DNA of 64,000 nucleotides from Streptomyces sp. NBC_00569 (GCF_036345255.1 NZ_CP107783.1:8611001-8675000), one strand, 5' to 3'; positions 49,730-59,594 are shown, counted from the stretch's first letter. A program made the numbers and translations. The notes: a model not told the origin generated them from the letters alone.

Positions 49730-50074
49730 CTACGTCAGCCGGCCGCGCGCCCTGCGCACCGCCTCGAGGAACCGGCGCGTCGTGGGCGGCCCGTTCTCGC
49801 CGACGAGACGGGGCACCGCGTCGCCGGGTTGGTGATCGGCGCCGAGTTTCAGCAGGTAGCGCCTGCCGGCGACATCGGCGAGGGCCCGGTCGCCGGGCGC
49901 GAACCAGGCCTTGCCGGCCCGGACTTCCTGAAGCGGCGCGCTGTCGATCTCGCTGCCGTAACTGGTGAGCAGTTCGAGACGGCCGCCCTTGATGCGGACC
50001 TCGCCCGCCCGGGTGAGCGAGCGAAGGAGTCGCCCTATGCGCACACCCGTCGCCGTGAACTCCGGCTCCGCCAT
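49730..50074 (-). CDS. Small conserved protein of unknown function
   Basis: 114-residue soluble protein with FTATGVRIGRLLRSLTRAGE, then IKGGRLELLTSYGSEIDSAP, and a beta-rich middle (KAWFAPGDRALADVAGRRYL). ATG 50074 fits the compositional start. The family was not recognised. Upstream, 50075-50380 has no gene but holds a small hairpin and direct repeats. Confidence 0.6.
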   Translation of the reverse strand: MAEPEFTATGVRIGRLLRSLTRAGEVRIKGGRLELLTSYGSEIDSAPLQEVRAGKAWFAPGDRALADVAGRRYLLKLGADHQPGDAVPRLVGENGPPTTRRFLEAVRRARGRLT

Positions 50075-50253
50075 GTCGTCCGCCCCCTTGGTGTGTGGTC
50101 TCACCGGCCCCGCGGTGCAGTCTGCCCGCACGAAGGCGTCCGCACCAGTGCGTGAGGCAGTGCGCCCGGCAGGGGAAGGGCCGACTCACGCCTTTGTTCC
50201 TCCGCACGCCTGTTCCTGCCCTGGGGCAGGTGTTCCTTTGAGTTGCCCAAAGG

Positions 50254-50293
50254 GGTGTTTATGCAGGTGAGAAGCGTGCGGAAGGTGTTTATG
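50254..50293 (+). repeat. Direct repeat GGTGTTTATG, period 30
   Basis: GGTGTTTATG occurs at 50254-50263 and 50284-50293, upstream of the cysteine desulfhydrase gene. A 6-bp hairpin CCTTTG/CAAAGG (50235-50253) directly precedes the first copy. Possible regulator site or promoter elements. Confidence 0.4.
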
Positions 50294-50380
50294 ATCGGGG
50301 CGTCCGACCGGTCACAAAGGCGACGGCCGGGTGTGGACGGCGTCGAACCGGCGCGCGGAACGACGCCAAGGAGCCATGCG

Positions 50381-51535
50381 GTGAGCACCCCTCAGCAGGA
50401 CCAGTCAGCCGGGACCCAAGGGCAGGACCCGGCGGCCACGCTGGACGTGGACCACACGGACGCCGCGTACCGAAGCTGGCTCAAAGAAGCCGTACGAAAG
50501 GTGCAGGCCGATGCCAACCGGTCGGCCGACACCCACCTCCTGCGTTTCCCGCTCCCCGAGGAGTGGGGCATCGACCTCTATCTGAAGGACGAGTCGACGC
50601 ACATCACGGGAAGCCTGAAGCACCGGCTCGCCCGCTCGCTGTTCCTCTACGGCCTGTGCAACGGATGGATCCGGCCCGGCCGCCCCGTCATCGAGGCGTC
50701 CAGCGGCTCGACCGCCGTCTCCGAGGCCTACTTCGCGAAGCTCATCGGGGTGCCCTTCATCGCCGTGATGCCGCGCACCACCAGCCCCGAGAAGATCCGC
50801 CTGATCGAATTCCACGGCGGCCGGTGCCACTTCGTCGACGACTCGCGCACGATGTACGAGGAGTCGGCGGCGCTCGCGGTCGACACGGGCGGGCACTACA
50901 TGGACCAGTTCACGTACGCCGAGCGGGCCACGGACTGGCGGGGCAACAACAACATCGCGGAGTCGATCTACCGGCAGCTGGAGCTGGAGCGCTACCCGGA
51001 GCCCACCTGGATCGTCGCCACCGCCGGCACCGGAGGCACCTCCGCGACCATCGCCCGGTACGTCCACTACATGCAGCACGACACCCGCATCTGCGTCGCG
51101 GACCCGGAGAACTCCTGTTTCTTCGAGGGCTGGACGACCGGGGACCCGGACGTCACCTGCGACTGCGGCTCCCGCATCGAGGGCATCGGCAGGCCCCGCA
51201 TGGAGCCGAGCTTCGTGCCCGGCGCGATCGACCGCATGATGAAGGTGCCGGACGCGGCGAGCGTCGCCGCCGTGCGCGCCCTGGAGGGGGCGATCGGCCG
51301 CAAGGCGGGCGGATCGACGGGCACGGGCCTGTGGAGCGCACTGAAGATCGTCGCCGAGATGGTGGCCGAGGGCAGGACCGGCAGCGTCGTCACGCTGCTG
51401 TGCGACCCGGGGGACCGCTACCTCGACAAGTACTACTCCGACCAGTGGCTGGCCCACCAGGGTCTGGACATCGCGCCGTACACGCGGGCCATCGAGACGC
51501 TGCTCGCGACGGGAGTCTGGCCGAGCGCCGACTGA
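50381..51535 (+). CDS. PLP-dependent cysteine synthase-fold enzyme (Cds1-like cysteine desulfhydrase)
   Basis: 384-residue fold-type II PLP enzyme. The Lys that binds PLP is in [14 protein letters not shown] (near residue 86), and the substrate loop reads [31 protein letters not shown] holds the phosphate, and the C-terminal [14 protein letters not shown] is typical. The extra segment [13 protein letters not shown] is shared with the Cds1 group, shown in mycobacteria to break cysteine into sulfide, pyruvate and ammonia. GTG 50381 has an AAGGAG site six bases before it. Confidence 0.85.
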   Translation: MSTPQQDQSAGTQGQDPAATLDVDHTDAAYRSWLKEAVRKVQADANRSADTHLLRFPLPEEWGIDLYLKDESTHITGSLKHRLARSLFLYGLCNGWIRPGRPVIEASSGSTAVSEAYFAKLIGVPFIAVMPRTTSPEKIRLIEFHGGRCHFVDDSRTMYEESAALAVDTGGHYMDQFTYAERATDWRGNNNIAESIYRQLELERYPEPTWIVATAGTGGTSATIARYVHYMQHDTRICVADPENSCFFEGWTTGDPDVTCDCGSRIEGIGRPRMEPSFVPGAIDRMMKVPDAASVAAVRALEGAIGRKAGGSTGTGLWSALKIVAEMVAEGRTGSVVTLLCDPGDRYLDKYYSDQWLAHQGLDIAPYTRAIETLLATGVWPSAD

Positions 51536-51549
51536 GGACCCGGGCCGCT

Positions 51550-52047
51550 CTAACTCGCCCTGGAATCCCGGGAGTTCGCCGCGATCCTCCGGTCGAGCGC
51601 GGCCACGGCGTCACGGAACGCGCGGCCGAGTCCGGCCCGGCCGAGGCGCAGGCCCGCGCGGAACGCGGCGACCCCGTCCGCGGCGAACGTCCACTGCACC
51701 CGCGTCCCGCCGGCGCCCGACGGCGTGAGCCGCCACTCCTCGACCAGGGCGCGTATCCCCGGCGCATTGGTCTCGTCCACCCGGTACGCGTACACCTCGT
51801 CGGGGTCGGCCGTGAGGATGGTCTCCCGCATGCGCGTACCGCCCCTGAGCCGGACCTCGCGCCCCGCGCCGTCGTCCGTCGGGCGGGCGAGCGTCACGGC
51901 GGAGAACCACTCGGGCCAGCCCGTCACGTCCTCGGCGAGCGCCCGGAACACCGCCTGCGGAGGCGCGGACACCTCTCGGGCGAAGACCAGGCGCAGCGGC
52001 GCGGACTCGGTGAACTCGAGCCCCACGGGCTTCAGTCGGCGTGCCAT
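51550..52047 (-). CDS. SRPBCC (polyketide cyclase/dehydrase-like) protein
   Basis: 165-residue START/SRPBCC-fold protein, a hydrophobic-pocket domain. FAREVSAPPQAVFRALAEDV, then GWPEWFSAVTLAR (residues about 22-55) is the family start, and the C-terminal helix is GLGRAFRDAVAALDRRI. Ligand unknown. Convergent with the Cds1-like gene. Confidence 0.82.
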   Translation of the reverse strand: MARRLKPVGLEFTESAPLRLVFAREVSAPPQAVFRALAEDVTGWPEWFSAVTLARPTDDGAGREVRLRGGTRMRETILTADPDEVYAYRVDETNAPGIRALVEEWRLTPSGAGGTRVQWTFAADGVAAFRAGLRLGRAGLGRAFRDAVAALDRRIAANSRDSRAS

Positions 52048-52113
52048 GGACCTTCAGCCCCCAAGCGGAATCGGGCGGTTGACCGGGCAGGGGTCACCAT
52101 AGCTGGCGAACCG

Positions 52114-52941
52114 TCAGATGTCTGTACCTGTTCCGGGCTCGCCCGCGATGACGAGCCGCAGCTCCTCGGAGACCTCGGCGCGCGCGTCCGCGGGCAGCCC
52201 CGCGTCCGTGACGAGCGTGTCCACCTGGTCGAGCGAGGCGAACGAACTCAGGCCCACCGTCCCCCACTTGGTGTGGTCGGCGACCACGACGACCCGGCGC
52301 GCGGACTGCACGAGCCGCCGGTTCGTCTCCGCCTCCGCCAGGTTCGGCGTCGACAGGCCGGCCTCCAGCGATATGCCGTGCACACCGAGGAACAGCACGT
52401 CGAAGTGGAGCGCCGCGATGGCCTGGTCCGCGACGGGCCCCACGAGCGAGTCCGAAGGTGTCCGCACGCCGCCCGTGAGGACGACGGTCGCCGCGCCCTG
52501 GCGCTGGCCCGACGAGCGCTGCGCGCCGTGGAACACGTCCGCCACCCGTACCGAGTTGGTCACCACGGTCAGGTCCGGCACATCGAGGAGGTGGTGGGCC
52601 AGCGCGTACGTCGTGGTGCCGCCGGACAGCGCGATGGCCGTGCCCGGCACCGCCAGGGCCGCGGCGGTCCGCGCGATGTCCTCCTTGGCGCTGAGCTCCA
52701 GACCCGACTTCGCCTCGAAGCCCGGCTCGTGCGTGCTCGCCTCGACCACGGGGACCGCGCCGCCGTGCACCTTCTCCAGGACACCCTGCCGGGCGAGCGC
52801 GTCGAGATCGCGGCGGACCGTCATGTCGGAGACGCCCAGCTTGCGAGTGAGCTCGTTGACCCTGACGCCGCCACGGCGCCTGACCTCGTCGAGGATCAGG
52901 GCCCGGCGCTGCTCCGCGAGGAGGTTCTGATTCTCGCTCAC
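52114..52941 (-). CDS. DeoR-family transcriptional regulator
   Basis: 275-residue regulator. The HTH reads VNELTRKLGVSDMTVRRDLD (residues about 28-47), then ALARQGVLEKVHGGAV. The sugar-phosphate domain shows ALSGGTTTYALAHHL, TNSVRVADVF, GVRTPSDSLVGP and VVADHTKWGTVGLSSFA. The regulated genes are not obvious: neither neighbour is a sugar gene, so its targets may be elsewhere. Confidence 0.88.
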   Translation of the reverse strand: MSENQNLLAEQRRALILDEVRRRGGVRVNELTRKLGVSDMTVRRDLDALARQGVLEKVHGGAVPVVEASTHEPGFEAKSGLELSAKEDIARTAAALAVPGTAIALSGGTTTYALAHHLLDVPDLTVVTNSVRVADVFHGAQRSSGQRQGAATVVLTGGVRTPSDSLVGPVADQAIAALHFDVLFLGVHGISLEAGLSTPNLAEAETNRRLVQSARRVVVVADHTKWGTVGLSSFASLDQVDTLVTDAGLPADARAEVSEELRLVIAGEPGTGTDI

Positions 52942-53157
52942 GTCCTGTCGGATCCCTTCGCCTCGTCACAGCCGTCCATGGTCGCCACATCCTCGCACGC
53001 GCCGCCGACAGCCGTGCGACTGCCCGCTCGTGCCCGCCGTATGGCGCGCGGTCGCACGGATGGAGGAGATTCGGTGAGGAGGGATGCGTAGCGCGGTCGT
53101 GAGCGGGGATTCTGATTCCGGCACCACACGCGCACGTCAATCGGGGGATGCTGAACG

Positions 53158-55497
53158 GTGGAGCGTGACACGGCGGACGAGACCGCCCTCGAACTTCTGG
53201 TCCACGGCGTAGGGGGCACCACCCCCGAGGCGATGCTCGGCGACCCGCGCACGGTCCGGGTGTCCGGCGACGACACGGCCGCGGTGTACCGCCGCGCCGA
53301 CGACGCCGACGCGGAGCAACGCCCCGACGACTACCGGGGCAAGCCCGTCCCGGAGGCGTACGTCTGGTGCAACCTCACGTCCGGCAACGGCTCGCGCGCC
53401 TTATGGCTGTTGCTGCTGCCGTTCATGGTCGTCAACCTCGCCCACTGGATGCGCCCCAACGCCCACCGCCGCACACGGACCGTGCGCGCCTACGGCCTCC
53501 TGGTGCGGCTCGTGGGGCTCAGCCTCACCGTCCTCCTGGTCGCCGCCGCCTGCGAGGTGGCGCTCGATCTGTTGGCCTGGCAGTGCGCCGGCACGCACGC
53601 GTGCGCCCAGGGACGTTCCTGGCTGGGCTTCCTGTCGGTCGACGCGCACGGACACGGCGGCTGGTGGAGCCAGCCCGGCCGCCGCCTCGCCCTCGCCGCG
53701 GCCGTCCCGGCCGCCCTCGTCGGCCTCCTGTGGTACCTCTCCCACCGCACCTGGGGCGCGTACGAGTCCCAGCAGCCGCTGCCTCACCAGCCCGACCCCG
53801 AGGAGGAGGCGCCGACCAATGCGCTCGGCAGGCCGGGGTTCTGGTACGGACGCCGTCTCGTCGCCCGCCTGCGCGCCGCGCACACCGCCGCGGGCCTGCT
53901 CACGGTGGCGGCCGCCGTCGGCACCTCGGCCGCCCGCTTCGACCGCGGGAGCGGCGGACCCGTTCTCCTCGACGTGCTCGGCAGGATCCTCGACGGCGCA
54001 CTCGTCGTGGGCACCGGCATCGTCGTCTGGGTGGTGTGCCGCAGGGGCCGCAGCGAGAACATCGTCGACCGCACGCTCGACCGGACCCTCGTCCGCCTCC
54101 TGCCCGCGGCCGCCCTGGCCCTCCTGCTGCTCACGTTCCTGTACGCGGGCTGGTCACGCCCCGAGTGGCGGTCGCACGGACGCCTGCCCGGAGACGCGAC
54201 GTTCGGCGGGATCGTCCTCGTCCAGGGCGCGGTGGTCGTGGCGCTCGCCGTGGTCGCCCACGCCATCCACCGCCGCGCTCGCGACTCCCGTGCGGCCCTG
54301 CGCGGCCTCGGCGGACCCGCGACCGCGATGCTCGCCTGCGCCCTGGGCGGTGTGATGTCCGGGGGAGTGTCCCAGCGCGTCGCCGACTGGCTGGACGGCT
54401 CCGGCACGCCGGGAGCCGACGGCACCATCGACGGACCGCCGGTCCTGCTGTCCTGGCAGGCCTCCGTGATCCCGCCCCTGCTGATCGTCGTCGCCGTGGT
54501 GTGCGCCGTACTCGCCCAGCGCACCATCCGGCTCAAGCGCCGTGAGACGGCCACCGTCGCGACCGACTACCCGGGGGAGCCCGAGGACGCCGCCCGCACC
54601 AGCCGCATCGCGGGCACGCGCGCGCGTGCCGCCCTCACCGACCAGGCGCCCATGATCATCGGCGCGGTCTCGACGGTGACACTCCTCCTGGGTGCGGGAG
54701 CGCTCATCGGCGCGTGGGCGACCCACCAGGTCCCGGGCGAGGCCGCACAGGGCACGTACGACATCGTGGAAGGCGCCGCGCAGACCGCGCAGGCGATGGG
54801 CTCCTGGCTCATCGGACTCGGCTTCATACTCTTCGTCACCTGGGGAAGGCGCGCCTACCGCGACGCGTCAGCCCGCCGCACGATCGGCATCCTGTGGGAC
54901 GTCGGCACGTTCTGGCCACGCGCCGCGCACCCCTTCGCGCCGCCCTGTTACGCCGAGCGCGCCGTGCCCGACCTGACCTGGCGCATGGCCACCTGGACCC
55001 GCGCCACGGGCGGCCGCCTCGTCCTGTCGGGGCACTCCCAGGGCAGCGTCCTCGCCGCCGCGGCCGCCTGGCAGCTGCATCCCACCGTCCGCCGACGCGT
55101 CGCCCTGCTCACCTACGGCTCGCCTCTGGAGCGGCTCTACGGGCGCTGGTTCCCGGCGCACTTCGGTCCCGCCGCGCTCGGCGCCCTGCACCGCCAGGTC
55201 GACTGCTGGCGCAACCTGCACCGCACCACCGACCCGATCGGCGGACCCGTCCGGCTGCCCGGCGAGGACGGCCCCCAGGTCGACCACCCGGCGCTGAAGG
55301 ACCCGCTCGCCTACGGCCGTACCGAGCAACACCCGCTGCCCGCACCGATCCTGGGCCACTCCGACTACCAGGCCGATCCCGTTTTCGCCGAGGAACGGGC
55401 CCGCCTCCTCGCCAGGCTGCGCCCCGAGGTCCCGGGGCCACGCCCGGACGGCGAGCCCGCCGCGCCTCAGGGCAGCTCGGGCAGGTCGTCCTCGTAG
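53158..55497 (+). CDS. Large integral membrane protein with alpha/beta-hydrolase signature
   Basis: 779-residue protein. The first block LELLVHGVGGTTPEAMLGDP (residues about 11-30) resembles the oxyanion strand of lipases. About ten hydrophobic helices occupy residues 80-580. The C-terminal cytoplasmic part has a lipase box LSGHSQGSVLAAAAAW (Ser about residue 626) and TYGSPLERLYGRWFP, with a possible His in YGRTEQHPLP or LGHSDYQ. So the hydrolase domain seems split around a large membrane insertion. The start is GTG 53158. The 3' end overlaps the convergent AAA gene by 31 bases. Substrate unknown; similar proteins are seen in Streptomyces only as hypothetical. Confidence 0.75.
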   Translation: MERDTADETALELLVHGVGGTTPEAMLGDPRTVRVSGDDTAAVYRRADDADAEQRPDDYRGKPVPEAYVWCNLTSGNGSRALWLLLLPFMVVNLAHWMRPNAHRRTRTVRAYGLLVRLVGLSLTVLLVAAACEVALDLLAWQCAGTHACAQGRSWLGFLSVDAHGHGGWWSQPGRRLALAAAVPAALVGLLWYLSHRTWGAYESQQPLPHQPDPEEEAPTNALGRPGFWYGRRLVARLRAAHTAAGLLTVAAAVGTSAARFDRGSGGPVLLDVLGRILDGALVVGTGIVVWVVCRRGRSENIVDRTLDRTLVRLLPAAALALLLLTFLYAGWSRPEWRSHGRLPGDATFGGIVLVQGAVVVALAVVAHAIHRRARDSRAALRGLGGPATAMLACALGGVMSGGVSQRVADWLDGSGTPGADGTIDGPPVLLSWQASVIPPLLIVVAVVCAVLAQRTIRLKRRETATVATDYPGEPEDAARTSRIAGTRARAALTDQAPMIIGAVSTVTLLLGAGALIGAWATHQVPGEAAQGTYDIVEGAAQTAQAMGSWLIGLGFILFVTWGRRAYRDASARRTIGILWDVGTFWPRAAHPFAPPCYAERAVPDLTWRMATWTRATGGRLVLSGHSQGSVLAAAAAWQLHPTVRRRVALLTYGSPLERLYGRWFPAHFGPAALGALHRQVDCWRNLHRTTDPIGGPVRLPGEDGPQVDHPALKDPLAYGRTEQHPLPAPILGHSDYQADPVFAEERARLLARLRPEVPGPRPDGEPAAPQGSSGRSSS

Positions 55498-57875
55498 AGC
55501 AGGGTCAGGTCGTCCGTGCTCGGTTCGGCGAGCTGGGCGACCCGGCCCGCGTGGCGCTCCACCATCGACTCGAAGGTCTGCCGCGCCGTGCGGCCGTTGC
55601 CGAACGCGGGCCCCTTCGGGAGCGCCGTGAAGTGCTTCAGAAGTGCTTCGGCCGCGCCCTCGCCGAGCCGGTACTCGTGCTCGTCGGCCTGCTGCTCCAC
55701 GATCCGCAGCAGCTCTTCGGGCAGGTAGTCGGAGAAGGTGATGGTCCGTGAGAAACGAGACGCCACACCGGGGTTGACCGAGAGGAAGCGCTCCATCTCG
55801 GAGGTGTAGCCCGCGACGATCACCACGACGGAGTCGCGCTGGTCCTCCATCAGCTTCACCAGCGTGTCGATCGCCTCACGCCCGAAGTCGCGGCCGGAGT
55901 CCTCGGGGGACAGGGCGTACGCCTCGTCGATGAACAGCACGCCGCCGGTGGCCCGTTGAAAGGCTTCTTGCGTGCGGATGGCGGTCGAGCCGATGTGCTC
56001 GCCGACCAGGTCGACCCGGGACACCTCGACGAGATGGCCCTTCTCCAGGACGCCCAGTGAGGCGAGGATCTCCCCGTACAGGCGAGCCACCGTCGTCTTG
56101 CCGGTACCGGGGGAGCCCGTGAACACCAAGTGCCGCCTGACGGAAGCCGCTTTGAGGCCCGCCTGCTGCCGGCGCCGGCCGACCTCGATCATGTCCGTGA
56201 GGGCACGCACCTCGCGCTTGACGCTTTCCAGACCCACCAGGGTGTCGAGTTCACCGAGGACATCCGTCGATGTACGGGCCGTGGCAGATGTCTGCGTGTC
56301 GGGTGCCACGGCACGCTGGTCGGGCAGCGCGCTGAGCAGTCCCACGGTCTGCGTGGCCTTCTGGACGCCCGGCGCCGGGGCGGCGGCCTGCCCGGCGGAG
56401 CGCACCCCGCCGCTCTCGTCGCTGGTGCAGTCCTCGGCCACGGGACCGTCCTCGGCGAATTCGTAACCCCCGCGCGAACACCGTTCCGTACGGCACTTCT
56501 TGAGGGTCGTACGGCAGCCGTCGATGATGTGGAAGCCGTAGCCCTCGCTGCCCGTGACGCGGCAGCCGTGGAAGCTGCCCCGGCCCCCGGCCGACACATA
56601 GAAGCCGGCCTCGGCAGGCGAGGTGACCGTGCAGCGTTCGATCGTCGGGTCGGCGCCCTTGGTGACGATCACGCCGGTCTGGACGGCGTCCACCGTGCAG
56701 TTGGCGAGGGTGCCCCCGCTCCCGTGATCACGGAACCAGGCACCCGTCGCGGCCTCCCGGATCCGGCAGTCGTCCAGCTGGGCCGTGGCGCCGTCGCTCA
56801 CCGACACGGCCGTGTTGCGGACTTGGGAGAGATCGCTGTCGACGACGTCCACGCGGGAACCCCGGTCCAGGACGAACAGCGCGTCCGGCACGTCGTGCAC
56901 CCGGCACGCGTCGAGCACGGCGGTCGCGCCGTCGCTCACCCACACCGCCGGATAGTCGCCCGTACTGTCGTGGATCTCGCACTGGTTGGCGTCCACGCGC
57001 GTGCCCGGGTCCCACACGGACAGGCCGTTGCGCCCGAACCGGCGCACCGTCGAGCGCGTCAGCGTCAGGACCGACCGGGAGCGCAGATCGATCGCGTTCT
57101 CCGGGATGTCGTGGATACGGCAGTCGGCGAGGGTGAGCACCGCGTCCGTGTCGAGCGTGACGCCGTCCGCCGTGGTGCGGTGCACATCGCAGTCCGTCAG
57201 GTGCGCCGACGCACGCCCCGTGATCTGCACGCCGGTGCCCTTGACCTCGTACACCTCGCAGCCGACGGCCTCCAGGCCGCTGTGCTCGCCGGTGACGGAC
57301 AGTCCGGAACCCGACGCGTGATGCACCCGGCAGCGCTCCAGCCGAGGGTGCGCGCCGCCGCGTACGGCCACTCCGGCCTGACCCGCCGAGACGACCTCGC
57401 ACTCCTCGAAGACACCGCCCCCGCCGTCGAGCACGGCGATGCCGATCCCTCCGGGGTTGTCGACGGTGCAGCGGCGCACCGTGGGCCGCGCGCCGCCCCG
57501 CACCTCTATGCCGGCCGCGGAGCGCGTGACGATGCGCAGATCGCAGAGCTCGGGAGCGCCTTCCTCCACGAGGAGTGCGGGGGCCGCCGAATCCTGCCCC
57601 TCGACATGCAGATCGAGGACGGTCGCGGACGCGCGCACCGTGAGCGGCACCCCGTCGATGGGAGCGATCCGCACGGATCCGGGCGAGCCCTCCGGACCAC
57701 GCAGCGTCACCGCGCGCTCCACGACGAGGTTCTCTCTGTACGTTCCCGACGCCACGGTCAGCACGTCGCCGTCACCCGCGGCCTCCAGGGCCGCGGCGAG
57801 CGATGCGTACTCCCCAGTGCGGCGCCGCCACCGCGACGTGCCGGTGTGCGTCACCTGGACCGTGCCCTGTGCCAT
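55467..57875 (-). CDS. Right-handed beta-helix repeat protein fused to a CbxX/EccA-type AAA ATPase
   Basis: 802-residue fusion. Residues about 20-480 form a right-handed parallel beta-helix of about 20 rungs, recognisable from repeats such as VLDACRVHD, LDDCRIREA and IERCTVTSPAEAGFYVS, with a Cys at a fixed place in each rung. After a linker, residues about 535-800 are an AAA ATPase of the CbxX/CfqX class: Walker A FTGSPGTGKTTVARLY, Walker B GGVLFIDEAYALS, sensor and Arg finger region NPGVASRFSRTI. That class includes RuBisCO activase CbbX and the type VII secretion ATPase EccA. Here the beta-helix takes the place of EccA's TPR half. No ESX genes are in view, so the client is unknown. Confidence 0.87.
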   Translation of the reverse strand: MAQGTVQVTHTGTSRWRRRTGEYASLAAALEAAGDGDVLTVASGTYRENLVVERAVTLRGPEGSPGSVRIAPIDGVPLTVRASATVLDLHVEGQDSAAPALLVEEGAPELCDLRIVTRSAAGIEVRGGARPTVRRCTVDNPGGIGIAVLDGGGGVFEECEVVSAGQAGVAVRGGAHPRLERCRVHHASGSGLSVTGEHSGLEAVGCEVYEVKGTGVQITGRASAHLTDCDVHRTTADGVTLDTDAVLTLADCRIHDIPENAIDLRSRSVLTLTRSTVRRFGRNGLSVWDPGTRVDANQCEIHDSTGDYPAVWVSDGATAVLDACRVHDVPDALFVLDRGSRVDVVDSDLSQVRNTAVSVSDGATAQLDDCRIREAATGAWFRDHGSGGTLANCTVDAVQTGVIVTKGADPTIERCTVTSPAEAGFYVSAGGRGSFHGCRVTGSEGYGFHIIDGCRTTLKKCRTERCSRGGYEFAEDGPVAEDCTSDESGGVRSAGQAAAPAPGVQKATQTVGLLSALPDQRAVAPDTQTSATARTSTDVLGELDTLVGLESVKREVRALTDMIEVGRRRQQAGLKAASVRRHLVFTGSPGTGKTTVARLYGEILASLGVLEKGHLVEVSRVDLVGEHIGSTAIRTQEAFQRATGGVLFIDEAYALSPEDSGRDFGREAIDTLVKLMEDQRDSVVVIVAGYTSEMERFLSVNPGVASRFSRTITFSDYLPEELLRIVEQQADEHEYRLGEGAAEALLKHFTALPKGPAFGNGRTARQTFESMVERHAGRVAQLAEPSTDDLTLLYEDDLPELP

Positions 57876-57990
57876 GGCTTTGCCGTGCCCCCACCTCGTC
57901 GTACGCGGGTCCTCGCTGCGATCCCCGCGGCGAAGGTGGGTCAACCGTAGCGTGCGCGCGGCCGCTGAGTTGACCGGAGCGGAAGGCCGC

Positions 57991-58605
57991 TCAGCTGCCG
58001 GTCCCTGTCCTGCCCCAGTCCGGGCCCGCCTTGTCCCAGGCGCGGTCCCAACGGTCGTACCGGCGGCGGACCATGCGCCACACGATCAGGCGCCGGGCGC
58101 ACTCGACGAGCCCCGCCGTTGCCGCCGCGGTCCCGAATCCGGCCAGCGCGGCGTGAGTTGTCGCCGTCGCGTTGTCCAGCGGGCGGCCCACGACCTGACC
58201 CGTGCGGTCGACCCACAGCGGGAACCGGTCGCCCGGGTGCGGGGTCGTGAGGCTCGACAGGACGCGGCCCGTGCGGTGGGCGCCGTCGGGTGCCTTCCAG
58301 TCGGCGACGACCCTGCTGTGGGCGTCTCTCGCCGTGGATGTCTCGGGGTCGGAGTCCAGTGGCGGCTGGGCCAGCTTCCGTACGACCGTGGCGGGAACTT
58401 CCCGTCGGTTCTTGTGCTGTTCCTGTACCGCCTGCATCAAGGCGCCCTGTGCCAGGGATCCCGTCGCGACGCCGATGATCGGTGCGACAACGACGATGAG
58501 CAGCACCGCCACCAGCGCGACCCAGGCCTCGGCGAGGTCGGTCGCGCGGCGCAGCGGATTGTGCCGCCACCGCCAGAGTCCGGCGATTGCCCGCACAGCC
58601 AGCAC
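57991..58605 (-). CDS. Rv1733c-like membrane protein
   Basis: 204-residue protein with two membrane helices, VALVAVLLIVVVAPIIGVAT (residues about 29-48) and a second near TTHAALAGFGTAAATAGLVE (about 148-167), enclosing an extracytoplasmic domain with FPLWVDRTGQVV. The N-terminus RWRHNPLRRATDLAEAWVAL matches the Rv1733c pattern. Family members are common in Streptomyces and of unknown function. Confidence 0.85.
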   Translation of the reverse strand: MLAVRAIAGLWRWRHNPLRRATDLAEAWVALVAVLLIVVVAPIIGVATGSLAQGALMQAVQEQHKNRREVPATVVRKLAQPPLDSDPETSTARDAHSRVVADWKAPDGAHRTGRVLSSLTTPHPGDRFPLWVDRTGQVVGRPLDNATATTHAALAGFGTAAATAGLVECARRLIVWRMVRRRYDRWDRAWDKAGPDWGRTGTGS

Positions 58606-58769
58606 CCCCTTCCGCGTCCGTCTTAACCGTGAACGGCACGGCTCACGCGCGGGTGGGACGAAGAGAGAGCGAAATCACCCCACTCGACGAAGCTCTCCGC
58701 CTGTCCCCGCTTTTCCATTGTGCTCCAACGACCGTGATCCGGCGCGGGGTTCCCCGCGCGGCCGGGGCG

Positions 58770-59594
58770 TCAGGCCAGGATCGTGATCGCGTCACCGATC
58801 CGGACCGTCCCGGTCGTCTCCGGGACCAGGTTCGTCCCGAAACACAGCTGGTCACCGAAGCGGCGGTGGCGGGCGAGCGTCCGCAAGGGCTCCTTGCCAC
58901 GCTCCGAAGTCGACTGGTTCGTGGTGGTCACCACGCAGCGGCCGCACTTCTTGGTGATACGGAACGTGACGGAGCCGATGGCGATGCGTGACCAGTCGTC
59001 CTCCGCCCAGGGCGCGGTGCCGTCCACCACGACGTTCGGCCGGAAGCGGTTCATGGGCAACGGGCCCTCGTCCGCGTGATCACCCTGCGCGATGAGGGAG
59101 TTGAGGGCGTCCAGGGAGGACAGGGTGGTGAGCAGCAGCGGATACCCGTCGGCGAAGCTGACCGTCTCGCCCGGCTTCGCGTACTCGGGGTCGACGGGCC
59201 GTCGCGTCGCCGGGTCGTCGAGGTGGAGGAGCCGCACGTCGGCCTCCAGATACGCGCTCCACCAGGCGTGCGCCGCGTCGTCGGCGAGTACGGCCTCGAC
59301 CTTGTCCCCGAAGATGTTCACCGTGGTCGTCCCGGCGGGCCGGGGCACCGGCACGGTCAGGGGCGCGCGGCCGGGTGCCGACATGCGCAGGCCGTCGCCG
59401 TCCGGGGTCTCGGCCGAAGCGAGCGCGAGCCGCGGGTGCTGGCGCTGGGTGACGACCTTGCCCGAGGCGTCGATGAGCACCCACCGGCGGTCTCCTGCAA
59501 GACCCCACGGTTCCACGGCCGCCTCGCGCGGCGCGCGCCCCCGAACCGATTTCAGTGGGTGTATGTGGATCGAACGAAGCGAGGCATTCGGCAT
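58770..59594 (-). CDS. MOSC-domain protein with MOSC_N beta-barrel
   Basis: 274-residue protein with the N-terminal MOSC barrel (RSIHIHPLKSVRG, then GLAGDRRWVLID, residues about 7-41) and the C-terminal MOSC domain (RFRPNVVVDG, CGRCVVTTTNQ with the conserved Cys, and GTVRIGD). Relatives of MCSC/mARC transfer sulfur to, or hold, the molybdenum cofactor and may reduce N-hydroxylated compounds. Single gene, with no molybdenum enzyme nearby. Confidence 0.9.
   Translation of the reverse strand: MPNASLRSIHIHPLKSVRGRAPREAAVEPWGLAGDRRWVLIDASGKVVTQRQHPRLALASAETPDGDGLRMSAPGRAPLTVPVPRPAGTTTVNIFGDKVEAVLADDAAHAWWSAYLEADVRLLHLDDPATRRPVDPEYAKPGETVSFADGYPLLLTTLSSLDALNSLIAQGDHADEGPLPMNRFRPNVVVDGTAPWAEDDWSRIAIGSVTFRITKKCGRCVVTTTNQSTSERGKEPLRTLARHRRFGDQLCFGTNLVPETTGTVRIGDAITILA

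Noticed and set aside
53137..53160. Small minus-strand frames around 52938-53319 as extra genes
   Set aside because: Their sequences are the reverse of the hydrolase N-terminus and of the DeoR upstream region, with no motif or ribosome site.
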